A DNA stretch of 64,000 nt from Flavobacterium algicola. GTDB lineage: Bacteria; Bacteroidota; Bacteroidia; Flavobacteriales; Flavobacteriaceae. Position 1 is the first letter of the stretch. Each line of letters starts with the position of its first letter. Location of the stretch: NCBI RefSeq assembly GCF_022399565.1, contig NZ_JAJTUT010000006.1:1-64000 (forward strand). The letters are read 5' to 3'. The notes under the pieces were generated by a model. The model saw nothing but the letters and a program-made list of their open reading frames with translations. It was not told the DNA's origin and ran no database searches. A program made the translations under genes and the position numbers. Shown piece by piece: positions 10,601 to 20,200 of this stretch.

Positions 10601-13600
10601 CTTTGTAAAAACAGCAGTTTACAACGGAGACCCAACCAAAGCCAAAGTAGGAGATATAATCACTTATACTTTTACAGTAACCAATACTGGAAATGTATCT
10701 GTAAACAACATTGTAATCAACGATGCAAAACTGGGCGCAACCAATGTAGCCTTAGCGCCAAGCACATTAGCACCAACAGAAGTTGGAGTTGCAACAAGAA
10801 GCTACACGATCACCCAAGCCGACCTGAACTTAGGACATGTGACCAATACCGCAATTGCAACAGGACAAGATGGCGATGGTAATACGGTAGAAGACATATC
10901 TGGAACTGCAGTGGATAATGACGACAGTACGATCACAACAATTCCAACCGACGGTAAATTAGCCTTTGTGAAAACAGCAGTTTACAACGGAGACCCAACC
11001 AAGGCCAAAGTAGGAGATGTAATCACTTATACTTTTACAGTAACCAATACTGGAAATGTATCTGTAAACAACATTGTAATCAACGATGCAAAACTGGGCG
11101 CAACCAATGTAGCCTTAGCGCCAAGCACATTAGCACCAACAGAAGTTGGAGTTGCAACAAGAAGTTATACCATCACCCAAGCCGACCTTAATTTAGGACA
11201 AGTAACCAATACCGCAATTGCTACAGGTCAAGATGGCGATGGTAATACGGTAGAAGACATATCTGGAACTGCAGTGGATAATGACGACAGTACGATCACA
11301 ACGATTCCGACCGATGGTAAATTAGCCTTTGTAAAAACAGCCGTTTACAACGGAGACCCAACCAAGGCCAAAGTAGGAGATGTTATCACTTATACTTTTA
11401 CAGTAACCAATACTGGAAATGTATCTGTAAACAACATTGTAATCAACGATGCAAAACTGGGCGCAACCAATGTAGCCTTAGCGCCAAGCACGTTAGCACC
11501 AACAGAAGTTGGAGTTGCAACAAGAAGCTACACGATCACCCAAGCCGACCTTAACTTAGGACATGTAACCAATACCGCAATTGCTACAGGTCAAGATGGC
11601 GATGGTAATACGGTAGAAGACATATCGGGAACTGCAGTGGATAATGACGACAGTACGGTCACAACGATTCCAACCGATGGTAAATTGGACTTTGTAAAAA
11701 CAGCCGTTTACAACGGAGACCCTACCAAGGCCAAAGTAGGAGATGTAATCACTTATACTTTTACGGTAACCAATACTGGAAATGTATCTGTAAACAACAT
11801 TGTGATCAATGATGCAAAATTAGGCGCAACCAATGTAGCTTTAGCACCAAGCGTATTAGCACCAACAGAAGTTGGAGTTGCAACAAGAAGCTACACGATC
11901 ACCCAAGCGGACCTTAACTTAGGGCAGGTAACCAATACCGCAATTGCTACAGGTCAAGATGGCGATGGTAATACGGTAGAGGACATATCGGGAACTGCAG
12001 TGGATAACGACGACAGTACGATCACAACAATTCCGACCGATGGTAAATTAGCCTTTGTAAAAACAGCCGTTTATAACGGAGACTCAACTAAAGCCAAAGT
12101 AGGAGATGTAATCACTTATACTTTTACGGTAACCAATACCGGAAATGTATCTGTAAACAACATTGTAATTAATGATGCAAAACTGGGTGCAACCAATGTA
12201 GCATTAACGCCAAGCGTATTAGCACCAACAGAAGTTGGAGTTGCAACAAGAAGCTATACCATCACCCAAGCCGATCTTAATTTAGGACATGTGACCAATA
12301 CCGCAATTGCAACAGGACAAGATGGCGATGGTAATACGGTAGAAGACATATCGGGAACTGCAGTGGATAATGACGACAGTACGGTCACAACAATTCCTAC
12401 CGATGGTAAATTAGCCTTTGTAAAAACAGCCGTTTACAACGGAGACCCAACTAAAGCCAAAGTAGGAGATGTAATCACTTACACCTTTACGGTAACCAAT
12501 ACCGGAAATGTATCTGTAAACAACATTGTAATCAATGATGCAAAACTGGGTGCAACCAATGTAGCATTAACGCCAAGCGTATTAGCACCAACAGAAGTTG
12601 GAGTTGCAACAAGAAGCTATACCATCACCCAAGCCGATCTTAATTTAGGACATGTGACCAATACCGCAATTGCAACAGGACAAGATGGCGATGGTAATAC
12701 GGTAGAAGACATATCGGGAACTGCAGTGGATAATGACGACAGTACGATCACAACAATTCCAATAGATAATAGGATTGCTCTTGTGAAAACGGCAGAGTTA
12801 GTAAGTCCAATATCCATTGGTTCAAATGTAAAATATACATTTACTGTGACTAACTTAGGTACTGGTATTATTAGTAATATTATTATATCAGACCCAATGG
12901 TTGGATTAACTCTTCCTATTTCTTCGATTCTAACTTTAAATCCAGGAGAGACCAGTAGTTCAATCGTAGGTAACTATACAATCACTCAATCTGATATTAA
13001 TAGAGGACAAATAGTTAATTCAGCTGAAGCGACTGGTAAAGATTCAGCGAATAACGATGTGGCAGATATTTCTGGAACAGCGATAGGTAATGACACGCCA
13101 ACGATTACACAACTGGCTCAGTCTCCTTCGATAAGCATTACTAAAGACGGTGTTTATCAAGATACAAATGGAGATGGTATAACAAATGTCGGGGATAATA
13201 TTAATTATGTATTTGTAATTAGAAATACAGGTAACACAGTCTTGACCAATGTGACAGTTGAGGATAATAATGCCATAGTGAATGGTGTTGCAATACCAAT
13301 TATGGAAGTTAATGCAGTTAATAGCACAGCATACACAGCAACACATGGCATAACGCAGCAAGATATGGATGCCGGTATTGTATATAATTTAGCAACGGTA
13401 ACAGCTAATACGCCAGTAATTGGTACTCCTATAATAACAGCTCAGTCTACAGATCCTACAATTTGTAGTACATGTCCAGTAAATCCTAGTTGTGCATTAT
13501 GTACCATGACCGAATTAACGCAGTCACCAAAAATTGCTTTAATTATGAAGGCAACATTTGCAGATGAAAATGGTGATGGATTGGCTCAGATAGGAGAATC

Positions 13601-14204
13601 CATATCATACACCTACACAGTTATCAATACAGGTAATGTATCCTTGTCTAATGTGTGGGTTGAAGATATTATGACAGGTCATAACAATAGCAACGGTAGT
13701 ATTAATTTGGCAGTCGGTGGTTCAGATTCTAATACTTTTAAATCATCTTATGTACTTACAGAAGCTGACATTAGAAACGGTATGGTAGCCAATCAATCTA
13801 AAGTATTTGGTACGACTAGTTTAAATAATATTGTTTCAGATCTTTCTGATGATGATAGTGCATTAGAAGATGATAGGACAATTATCGAATTAAACGGTTG
13901 TAAAGTAGAACCGATGACAGCCGTTTCACCAAATGGAGACGGAGATAATGAAATGTTCTATATCAAAGGACTAGAGTGTCATCCAGACAATACATTAGAG
14001 ATTTACAACAGATGGGGTGTTTTGGTATTCGAACGTACAAACTATAATAACAGTGATCGATCATTTAGAGGTGTATCAGAAGGTAGATTAACCGTATCTC
14101 AAGGTTCCGAATTACCAGAAGGTAATTATTACTACATCTTAAATTATAAAGATAATGATTCGAACATGCATCAAAAAGCGGGTTACTTGTATATAAACAG
14201 ATAG
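7626..14204 (+). CDS. Giant T9SS-secreted DUF11-repeat adhesin
   Basis: 2192 residues from the ATG of MSKKYNHSKK; an in-frame TTG two codons upstream is less likely. A long basic N-region precedes a signal peptide ending near RIYAQ (about residue 43). Four related modules of about 170-180 residues, each beginning Cys-Asn (about 44, 210, 380, 553), contain YPAGTFAGF-like and VYNAIFQKLC-like motifs; I do not recognise this family. One DUF11 domain follows, then seven almost identical 121-residue DUF11-type domains (870-1716), three divergent ones, and a type-B T9SS C-terminal domain (about 2092-2192; SPNGDGDN, EIYNRWG). A long surface stalk or adhesin is expected; the adjacent PorP/SprF gene is its likely secretion partner. 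Confidence 0.9.
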   Translation: MSKKYNHSKKGITKRIIRMKMQLCYVIMLFAAILSAPRIYAQCNSDAPVPFTNSNFDDLSVTSVSSGVCTSLLGCSIDNANRLIDPSTTNYATADFGAVSVLATHTLTITDGNTVYAAGTYAGFKIQSSNLVSLLGGIKIKLYNGNTLTNTFETAGLLSLLDGGNYILGGNATMPFNKISIELSTALTSGATNIFHAVIREYCAGPTLDCNESTVMSLPNFPVIIDAANTGISGISVGSVSNANNAVSASTSDFASINLTVGLLATGNIAIKDQITDYPAGTFAGFEIENTNLLSIGALGNVVVATYLNGIYQEQFSGSNLLVGTSLLNATGRNKIGFITTKDFDEVKFTINQALNVSLGTTRIYSAIFQKFCVGPDLSCNVKTAMTSPEYPVFVNSVNSGINGVACLLCDISGQDNLVDADPTNFASVNLAVGVGTSASLSVKDQITDYPAGTFAGYAIENPSLLNVNALDAVTVNTYLNGILQDSESGGGALISVGTGLLVGTSKQTIGFVTSKDFDEVQIVFQNLASVNLGTVNVYNAIFQKLCAPVVACNTSYELSNPDFPVVINRSNSGIDGLACVACAVNDTDNLLTSSNTDFATITLTAAVSSSGSVSVKDQLFTYPKGTFAGFKIFDNNTLLQLNLFQSLTISLYNDGVFQESKSGNSLIDLGLLGGVILGSGPGGYNVGFIADSPFDEIRLSVNSLASVINTINVYGAFVNTANSNDGGTGNLQCNSSITLTKEGVYTDENGDGITNAGDKINYTFGINNTGAVDLTNVTLTDDNATVVGTPIGVLAAGTSNTTSYSANYTITQADVDAGVVYNLATVNAATPFGGVITATSTDPTPCVTCPINPVCPTCTATPLSQDPAIAFVKTAVYNGDPTKAKVGDIITYTFTVTNTGNVSVNNIVINDAKLGATNVALAPSVLAPTEVGVATRSYTITQADLNLGHVTNTAIATGQDGDGNTVEDISGTAVDNDDSTITTIPTDGKLAFVKTAVYNGDPTKAKVGDIITYTFTVTNTGNVSVNNIVINDAKLGATNVALAPSTLAPTEVGVATRSYTITQADLNLGHVTNTAIATGQDGDGNTVEDISGTAVDNDDSTITTIPTDGKLAFVKTAVYNGDPTKAKVGDVITYTFTVTNTGNVSVNNIVINDAKLGATNVALAPSTLAPTEVGVATRSYTITQADLNLGQVTNTAIATGQDGDGNTVEDISGTAVDNDDSTITTIPTDGKLAFVKTAVYNGDPTKAKVGDVITYTFTVTNTGNVSVNNIVINDAKLGATNVALAPSTLAPTEVGVATRSYTITQADLNLGHVTNTAIATGQDGDGNTVEDISGTAVDNDDSTVTTIPTDGKLDFVKTAVYNGDPTKAKVGDVITYTFTVTNTGNVSVNNIVINDAKLGATNVALAPSVLAPTEVGVATRSYTITQADLNLGQVTNTAIATGQDGDGNTVEDISGTAVDNDDSTITTIPTDGKLAFVKTAVYNGDSTKAKVGDVITYTFTVTNTGNVSVNNIVINDAKLGATNVALTPSVLAPTEVGVATRSYTITQADLNLGHVTNTAIATGQDGDGNTVEDISGTAVDNDDSTVTTIPTDGKLAFVKTAVYNGDPTKAKVGDVITYTFTVTNTGNVSVNNIVINDAKLGATNVALTPSVLAPTEVGVATRSYTITQADLNLGHVTNTAIATGQDGDGNTVEDISGTAVDNDDSTITTIPIDNRIALVKTAELVSPISIGSNVKYTFTVTNLGTGIISNIIISDPMVGLTLPISSILTLNPGETSSSIVGNYTITQSDINRGQIVNSAEATGKDSANNDVADISGTAIGNDTPTITQLAQSPSISITKDGVYQDTNGDGITNVGDNINYVFVIRNTGNTVLTNVTVEDNNAIVNGVAIPIMEVNAVNSTAYTATHGITQQDMDAGIVYNLATVTANTPVIGTPIITAQSTDPTICSTCPVNPSCALCTMTELTQSPKIALIMKATFADENGDGLAQIGESISYTYTVINTGNVSLSNVWVEDIMTGHNNSNGSINLAVGGSDSNTFKSSYVLTEADIRNGMVANQSKVFGTTSLNNIVSDLSDDDSALEDDRTIIELNGCKVEPMTAVSPNGDGDNEMFYIKGLECHPDNTLEIYNRWGVLVFERTNYNNSDRSFRGVSEGRLTVSQGSELPEGNYYYILNYKDNDSNMHQKAGYLYINR
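10233..12773 (+). repeat. Seven 363-bp tandem repeats in the giant adhesin
   Basis: Units start at 10233, 10596, 10959, 11322, 11685, 12048 and 12411, each exactly 121 codons and differing by scattered, mostly silent changes. Substitutions at the protein level are few (I/V, H/Q, A/T, P/S). Units 6 and 7 share A-to-T in VALTPS and are closest to each other. The exact period and high identity imply recent expansion or continuing homogenisation, so the copy number probably varies between strains and could be mis-assembled. Confidence 0.95.
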
Positions 14205-14258
14205 TAATAAAGTTCTGAGTGGTATTCTTGATATCACTCAGATTTTAAAATAAAAAAG

Positions 14259-15188
14259 ATGAAAAACAAAATAGCAACATTGATTACGTTACTTGTAACG
14301 AGTTTAAGTTTTGCACAACAAGATGCTCAGTTTACGCAATATATGTACAATACGATGGCTATCAACCCTGCTTATGCTGGTTTGAGAGAGAAGATGAGCA
14401 TTTTTGCTTTGCACCGAACACAGTGGGTTGGCTTGGAGGGAGCGCCAGTGACCAACAATGTCTCGATACATTCTCCAATCAATGGAGGGAATATGGGATT
14501 GGGATTATCTATTTTAAATGATAAAATAGGTCCTTCAGATGAGACAGATATTGGTGTAAATTTCTCTTACAATATTAAAACAACAGAGAATTATACCTTG
14601 TCATTTGGAATAAAGGGATCTGTTAATCTATTGAACATTGATTTTACGAAGCTGACCTATCTAAGTCCGGCAGATCAAAGTTTTGAGAATAATATCGATA
14701 ATAAATTCTCTCCAAATGTAGGAGCTGGAGTTTATTACTATTCTGATAATACTTATATTGGTTTCTCGGTTCCCAACATATTAGAGACCAAACATTTTGA
14801 TAAATATGCAAATGATGGAGCGACCAGTTACATTGCCAAAGAGAGACTGCATTATTTCTTAACAGCAGGACATGTGTTTGATCTTACAGGAGATATAAAA
14901 TTCAAACCCTCACTTTTGACCAAATTAACGCAAGGAGCTCCGCTTCAAGTAGATTTGTCTGCCAATTTTTTAATCAATGATAAATTTGTTATTGGTGGCG
15001 CTTACCGCTGGAGTGCAGCTGTAAGTGGTATGGTTGGTTTTCAGGTATCCGATTCTTGGTTTATTGGTTATGGATATGATTTAGAGACAACACGTTTGGC
15101 ACATTACAATAGCGGGTCGCATGAGATATTTTTGAGATATGAATTATTCAACAAATACGATAGAATTGTATCGCCAAGATTCTTTTAA
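14259..15188 (+). CDS. PorP/SprF family type IX secretion outer-membrane protein, copy 2
   Basis: 309 residues, the same length as copy 1 and with only two substitutions. It has the signal peptide and the PorP/SprF signature (TQYMYNTMAINPAYAGL) near the mature N-terminus. It lies 54 nt after the giant adhesin, exactly as copy 1 lies after its adhesin, with the same spacer. Since the two PorP copies are practically the same, either could serve both adhesins; the type-B C-terminal domains they would recognise are about 80 percent identical by eye. Confidence 0.9.
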   Translation: MKNKIATLITLLVTSLSFAQQDAQFTQYMYNTMAINPAYAGLREKMSIFALHRTQWVGLEGAPVTNNVSIHSPINGGNMGLGLSILNDKIGPSDETDIGVNFSYNIKTTENYTLSFGIKGSVNLLNIDFTKLTYLSPADQSFENNIDNKFSPNVGAGVYYYSDNTYIGFSVPNILETKHFDKYANDGATSYIAKERLHYFLTAGHVFDLTGDIKFKPSLLTKLTQGAPLQVDLSANFLINDKFVIGGAYRWSAAVSGMVGFQVSDSWFIGYGYDLETTRLAHYNSGSHEIFLRYELFNKYDRIVSPRFF

Positions 15189-15204
15189 ATCTAAAAAGAC
15201 AAAC

Positions 15205-17148
15205 ATGAAAAAAATTATACTCAATATTATTTTAATCCTCTTTGTACAGCAGAATTTTGCGCAGAAAGCAAGTGTAGCCGCTGCCGATAAACAATATGAA
15301 AAATATGCTTATATCGAAGCCATTGCAACCTACGAGCGCGTCGCCATTAAGGGATATAAAGACGAAAAGATGTTTCAGAAACTTGGAAACGCTTACTATT
15401 TTAATGCCAACCTTGCTCAAGCCGCGCATTGGTATGGAGAATTGTTTGCAATGAACCAAGACCAGGAGGCGGAATATTGCTACCGTTATTCGCAGAGTTT
15501 AAAATCGATTGGAGAGTATACCAAAGCAGATGAAATCATTGCTCTTTATAGTAAAAAAGTAGGAACAGATCAAAGAGCAATTTTACATGCCAAGGATAAA
15601 AACTACCTCGAGGATATCGAATCTAATTCTGGAAGATTTGCGATAGAAGATGCTGGAATCAACTCAGAATATTCCGATTACGGAACTGCATTTTCAGGGA
15701 ATAATTTAGTTTTTGCTTCAGCGCGAGATACTATAGGAGTTTCAAAAAAAGTATTTAAGTGGACCAACCAATCATTTACCAATTTGTACAGCGCATCAGT
15801 ACAATCAAATGGAAAACTTAGCGCACCGGAGCGCTTCAGTAAAAATATAAATTCGAAGTTTCACGAATCCACACCGATTTTCACAAAAGATGGTAGTACA
15901 ATGTATTTTACACGTAATAACTATTTGGATGGTAAGAGAGGAAAAGATGCAGAACGAATTACATTGCTAAAGATTTACAAAGCGACAGCTGTAGATGGTA
16001 AATGGCAGAATGTTATAGAATTACCTTTTAACAGCGATTCCTATAGCGTTGCGCACCCTGCATTAAGCCCAGACGATACGGAATTATATTTTGCTTCCAA
16101 TATGCCTGGAACACTAGGACAATCAGATATTTTTAAAGTAACTATAAATAGTGATGGTACCTATTCTACACCCGTGAATTTAGGCAGAGCAGTCAATACA
16201 GAAGGCCGTGAAACTTTTCCATTTATAGCCGATGATAACGAACTTTTCTTCGCTTCTGACGGTCGACCAGGTTTAGGTGGATTGGATGTTTACCATACGA
16301 AGATTGGAGAAGGTACGATACCTACTTTTGGAGAAGTAGCCAATATGAACATGCCTATAAACAGTCCGCAGGATGATTTTGGATTGTTTATCGATAGCAA
16401 AAGTAGAATAGGATTTTTTACTTCTAATCGACCAGGAGGACATGGTTATGATGATATCTATAAATTTAGCGAGATACTTTGCAAGCAAACCTTATCAGGG
16501 GTAATAAGTGATGCTGAAAGCAATGCGATCATACCCAATGCAATTGTTAATTTATATGACAAAGACCATAAACCGCTGCTGAATGTGACCACTGATGCTA
16601 ATGGAAATTATTCCTTTACCGTAGACTGCGGTCGAACTTATGTGGTAGAAGCTAAGAAAGAACATTATGATTCGAATGAAGATATTACAATAATTCCAAA
16701 CCAATCGGGCACATCAACCTTGCCACTGAAATTGACAAAAGACGGATGTCATTTGGTAGTGGGGACCGATTTAGCGAAATGTTTCAATATAAAGATGATT
16801 TACTTTGACCTGGATAAATCATTTATAAGAGAAGATGCTGTTGTAGAATTAGAGAAAATATTAGATGTTTTAAACCAACATCCAGCAGTTAAAATTGATA
16901 TTCGATCACATACAGATTGCCGACAAACAGCAAAATACAATGAAAGTTTGTCTGATAGGAGAGCAAAATCTACGATGGCTTGGTTAGTTAAAAATGGTGT
17001 TGCGGCCAGTAGATTAACAGCAAAAGGATATGGTGAAAAACAATTGATAAATGATTGTGGTTGCGAGCCAACCAATGAATCTAGTTGTACTGAGGAACAA
17101 CACCAATTAAATAGAAGAAGTGAGTTTATCGTTACTGCGATTGATTAA
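15205..17148 (+). CDS. OmpA-family protein with TPR and PD40 repeats, copy 2
   Basis: 647 residues with the same domain order as copy 1: signal peptide, TPR-like helices, PD40 repeats, carboxypeptidase-regulatory-like domain, and an OmpA domain with IYFDLDKSFIREDA and NESLSDRRAKS. The start is the ATG 16 nt after porP, chosen for its signal peptide. About 14 residue changes separate it from copy 1, mostly in the C-terminal half (P/L in SEIPCKQ, A/S and A/T in YAFAVDC, Y/N, Y/H, N/S, T/K). Expected periplasmic or outer-membrane anchor for the adhesin-PorP pair. Confidence 0.9.
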   Translation: MKKIILNIILILFVQQNFAQKASVAAADKQYEKYAYIEAIATYERVAIKGYKDEKMFQKLGNAYYFNANLAQAAHWYGELFAMNQDQEAEYCYRYSQSLKSIGEYTKADEIIALYSKKVGTDQRAILHAKDKNYLEDIESNSGRFAIEDAGINSEYSDYGTAFSGNNLVFASARDTIGVSKKVFKWTNQSFTNLYSASVQSNGKLSAPERFSKNINSKFHESTPIFTKDGSTMYFTRNNYLDGKRGKDAERITLLKIYKATAVDGKWQNVIELPFNSDSYSVAHPALSPDDTELYFASNMPGTLGQSDIFKVTINSDGTYSTPVNLGRAVNTEGRETFPFIADDNELFFASDGRPGLGGLDVYHTKIGEGTIPTFGEVANMNMPINSPQDDFGLFIDSKSRIGFFTSNRPGGHGYDDIYKFSEILCKQTLSGVISDAESNAIIPNAIVNLYDKDHKPLLNVTTDANGNYSFTVDCGRTYVVEAKKEHYDSNEDITIIPNQSGTSTLPLKLTKDGCHLVVGTDLAKCFNIKMIYFDLDKSFIREDAVVELEKILDVLNQHPAVKIDIRSHTDCRQTAKYNESLSDRRAKSTMAWLVKNGVAASRLTAKGYGEKQLINDCGCEPTNESSCTEEQHQLNRRSEFIVTAID

Positions 17149-17167
17149 TACTTTTTGATACTGAAAC

Positions 17168-17200
17168 AGAAAAAGACCATTTGTGAAAATGGTCTTTTTC
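17168..17200 (+). terminator. Rho-independent terminator after ompA copy 2
   Basis: Same GACCATT/AATGGTC stem as after copy 1, followed by five T. The right edge of the duplicated block falls here. Confidence 0.8.
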
Positions 17201-17275
17201 TATATTTTATCAATCGCTATTACAACTAAAGTAGAAATTTAAATAACAAAGATTTTTAATATCTAATACTAGTTA

Positions 17276-20200
17276 TCAAAAATAGGCTCGTAACTGTACA
17301 TTGCCCGTGTGAACCATAGAAGTGGTCTCACTCTTTCGACCTAAATAATTCAAATTGATATCGAGAAACTGAGTGATATTTTTTTGTAATAAAAGTTTCC
17401 ATACAATATTTTGACCCGTCTGCAAACCTTCTAACATTTGAAAACCTACAGACGAAAATTCGTTACCAGTATAATTATTTTCATAAAATGAAACTTCTCC
17501 ATTCATCGTAAAATTCTTTTTACCGGAGTAAGATACAGAGGTTCCAAATCTATTTTGAACTAATGTTTCCAAATTACCAATTTGATTTTCCTTATTTTGT
17601 AGCTCATAAAAAATATCCCAACTGGTATTTTTCGAAAATAAATAACTAATTTTTGGAGCCAGTTGATACCCTGTCACCTCATAATTTTTGAGGGGGTAAT
17701 TTTCGGAATTTACACTCGTATTAATGCTTCTGGTAAAGAAACTGAACAGCCAACTTTTATGATACAAGTGAGCATATTGTAATTGATGGGAATTGTTTTC
17801 TGTTTCCTGAGTTCCATTCGAAAGTAAATTTTTTGACTTATTTCCTAGATAGGTATAGGTTACAGAATGATTTTGTTTGCCTCGATTGTAAAACAAACTA
17901 TTGCTGAAATTAGAACTTAACCCCAATACATCTTCAGAAGAATTAGCAAAAGGATTTAATTCGAAATTATCTCCGTTATTTCTCGTTTTTCGATTGATCA
18001 AGAAATTAGTCTGATTGTAAAAATGCGAGGCCAACTTTAACAAGTTTGATTTGTTTTGCCATTGACTTGGATTGATAATCAAAGATTGAGAAAATTTGGT
18101 TTGATGTGTTTTGATAAAAAGTAAGTTTGGCAAATAGACTTGAATATATTTGGCTTGATCAATATATGGGGCAATCTCAAATTCTTGCAATTCTTGAATG
18201 CCATCATTGTTGTAATCATTCCACATGTATACACCCAGACCTGCATCTACTTCTACAAAAGTATATTCCTGCTGAGATAAAGAACCCGAATTGGTTTCAT
18301 ATGTACTTGTCGTTTGTATCAATTGATTAAAGAAACGGTCGTTGAACACAACTCGAGAGTTTAGTGTAGATTCTTTTTCAATTGAAGGATCATTGTAGTC
18401 CAAAATTCTGTAGTTCGCATAAACAGTTAGATCACTGGTATTGGTTTGTAGTAATTTCGATTTTAAAAAATAAGAGTTCGAATTATTGACTCTTTGTAAA
18501 ATTGAATTTTGGATACTATCGTTTGATCTTTTCAAAATTCCTAATTCTACGTAAACTTTTGTACTATCACCACGACCTACAAAAACACCAAATTCGTTGA
18601 ATCTCTGACTCAAGGATGCATAGACATTGGTTGCTTTGTTCCTTGATTGGTTGTCTTCAATGCGATTACTGGCACCTACCCAATTCTTACCAAAATGGTA
18701 GCGCACTTGGGCTTGATTTCGTATAAAAGTAGATGTGCTTTCGGTAGCATCACTTTTTAAATAACTACCTTCTGAGCTGAAATTCCAGTTCTTTACCTGA
18801 AAAATTCCAGTTAGAGAGTGCCTACTTCCTGAAAATGAGTTAGAGAAATCTAACTTTTCGAATTGATAAGTAAAATTAGCCCTGTTTGTCGAGTTTGGAT
18901 GTGGTTGTAATTCAAAGTTCAAGCCCGATGTAAGTAAACTTTGATTACCAAATAACGTTGATTCTATATTCCAATCCCTATCAAATTCAATACTGTACAA
19001 ACGTTCTACAGAGCTAAAATCTTTTTGAATAAACTGGTATTTTGCAAAAGCGTCGATATTCAAACCTTTAGAATACAAACGTTGCTTTGCATTTATTCGT
19101 GCGCTTACTCCTTGATTATTATCATCATCAAGAGTCGAAAACAAATTTTTATCGTTGTTACTAACTGCAATTTCAAAATCGACTATTGTCTTCTCAGACG
19201 GATTGTATTTCCCTACAAAGTCGGCTATCTGAATTTTTACCGGTGCTACTAATTGAGTTATTGGTTCGTAGTTCCCCTGCAAAATGTTATTGATAGGTGG
19301 AACATATTGATAAATTTTACTAATGCTTGAACTGTTGAGTAAGGTATAATTTCCGTTATTATTCCCTACAAGACTAAAAGAAACATTATAAAGTTCGGCA
19401 TCTGGATTATTCGAATATTCATAATAAGTGATTTCTTGATCTGTTTTTTGAATGTACAACGATTTGCTTTCAGAATAAGTATCTCTATATGCCGATAGCG
19501 ATGTCATTAAATTTGTATTATCACCTGCTTGCGCTAAGGTTTGGACTTGTTCTGTCGAAAGTGTTTGCTGAACTGGTTGGTTTTTGATATCATTTTCAGA
19601 ATAAAGGTAAGCTGCCAAACTCCACTTATCTTCGTGATGTGATGCACCTGCATAAGTAACAAAACGCGTGAAGTTGGCGTCACTATATTGATATTCGACT
19701 ACAATGCGCATCTCAGACGTAATTGTAAATAATGATGTAAATGTAATTTCACCTGCATTGTAATCTATCGTGTAGTCATTATTTTCACCTCTTTGTAATT
19801 GACGTCCGTTTACGTAAACACGTTCTGAACCGGAGATAACCAACACATATAATTCACCGTTTTGTCCTATCAATTTGTAAGGTCCTTGATTGCTTTCGGT
19901 TCCTGCAAAAGTACTTTTGGCATATTGTCCTTTTACCAATGAAGCCGATGCAAATACATTTGTATTCTTTTCTTCTGTGCCAAAATCAAAATTGGCTGCA
20001 AGTCCTTGTACTTTTTTATTAAAATTTAAAAATTGTGTTTTATGATTTTCGAGAAAAATATCTCCTGCCCTTATGTTCCATTGGTCGCTGTACAATTCCA
20101 TAAAAATATTATCAAACTGATCCAGCTTTTGGGAGTAACCTCCATTTTGAATTGGAATATTGCTGTCTTGTAAAGAGGCACGTAGACTAACTTTTTCAGA

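Larger units (their letters stand above)
14171..17199 (+). repeat. 3.03-kb direct repeat, copy 2 (porP-ompA block)
   Basis: Partner of 2008-5036. Identity starts at TCAAAAAGCGGG in the last codons of the adhesin and stops in the T tract of the terminator. Substitutions are sparse along the whole block and denser towards the end of ompA. Confidence 0.9.

Noticed and set aside
2008..17199. Composite transposon made of the two 3-kb direct repeats
   Set aside because: The repeats contain porP and ompA-like genes, no transposase, and no terminal inverted repeats or target duplications were seen.
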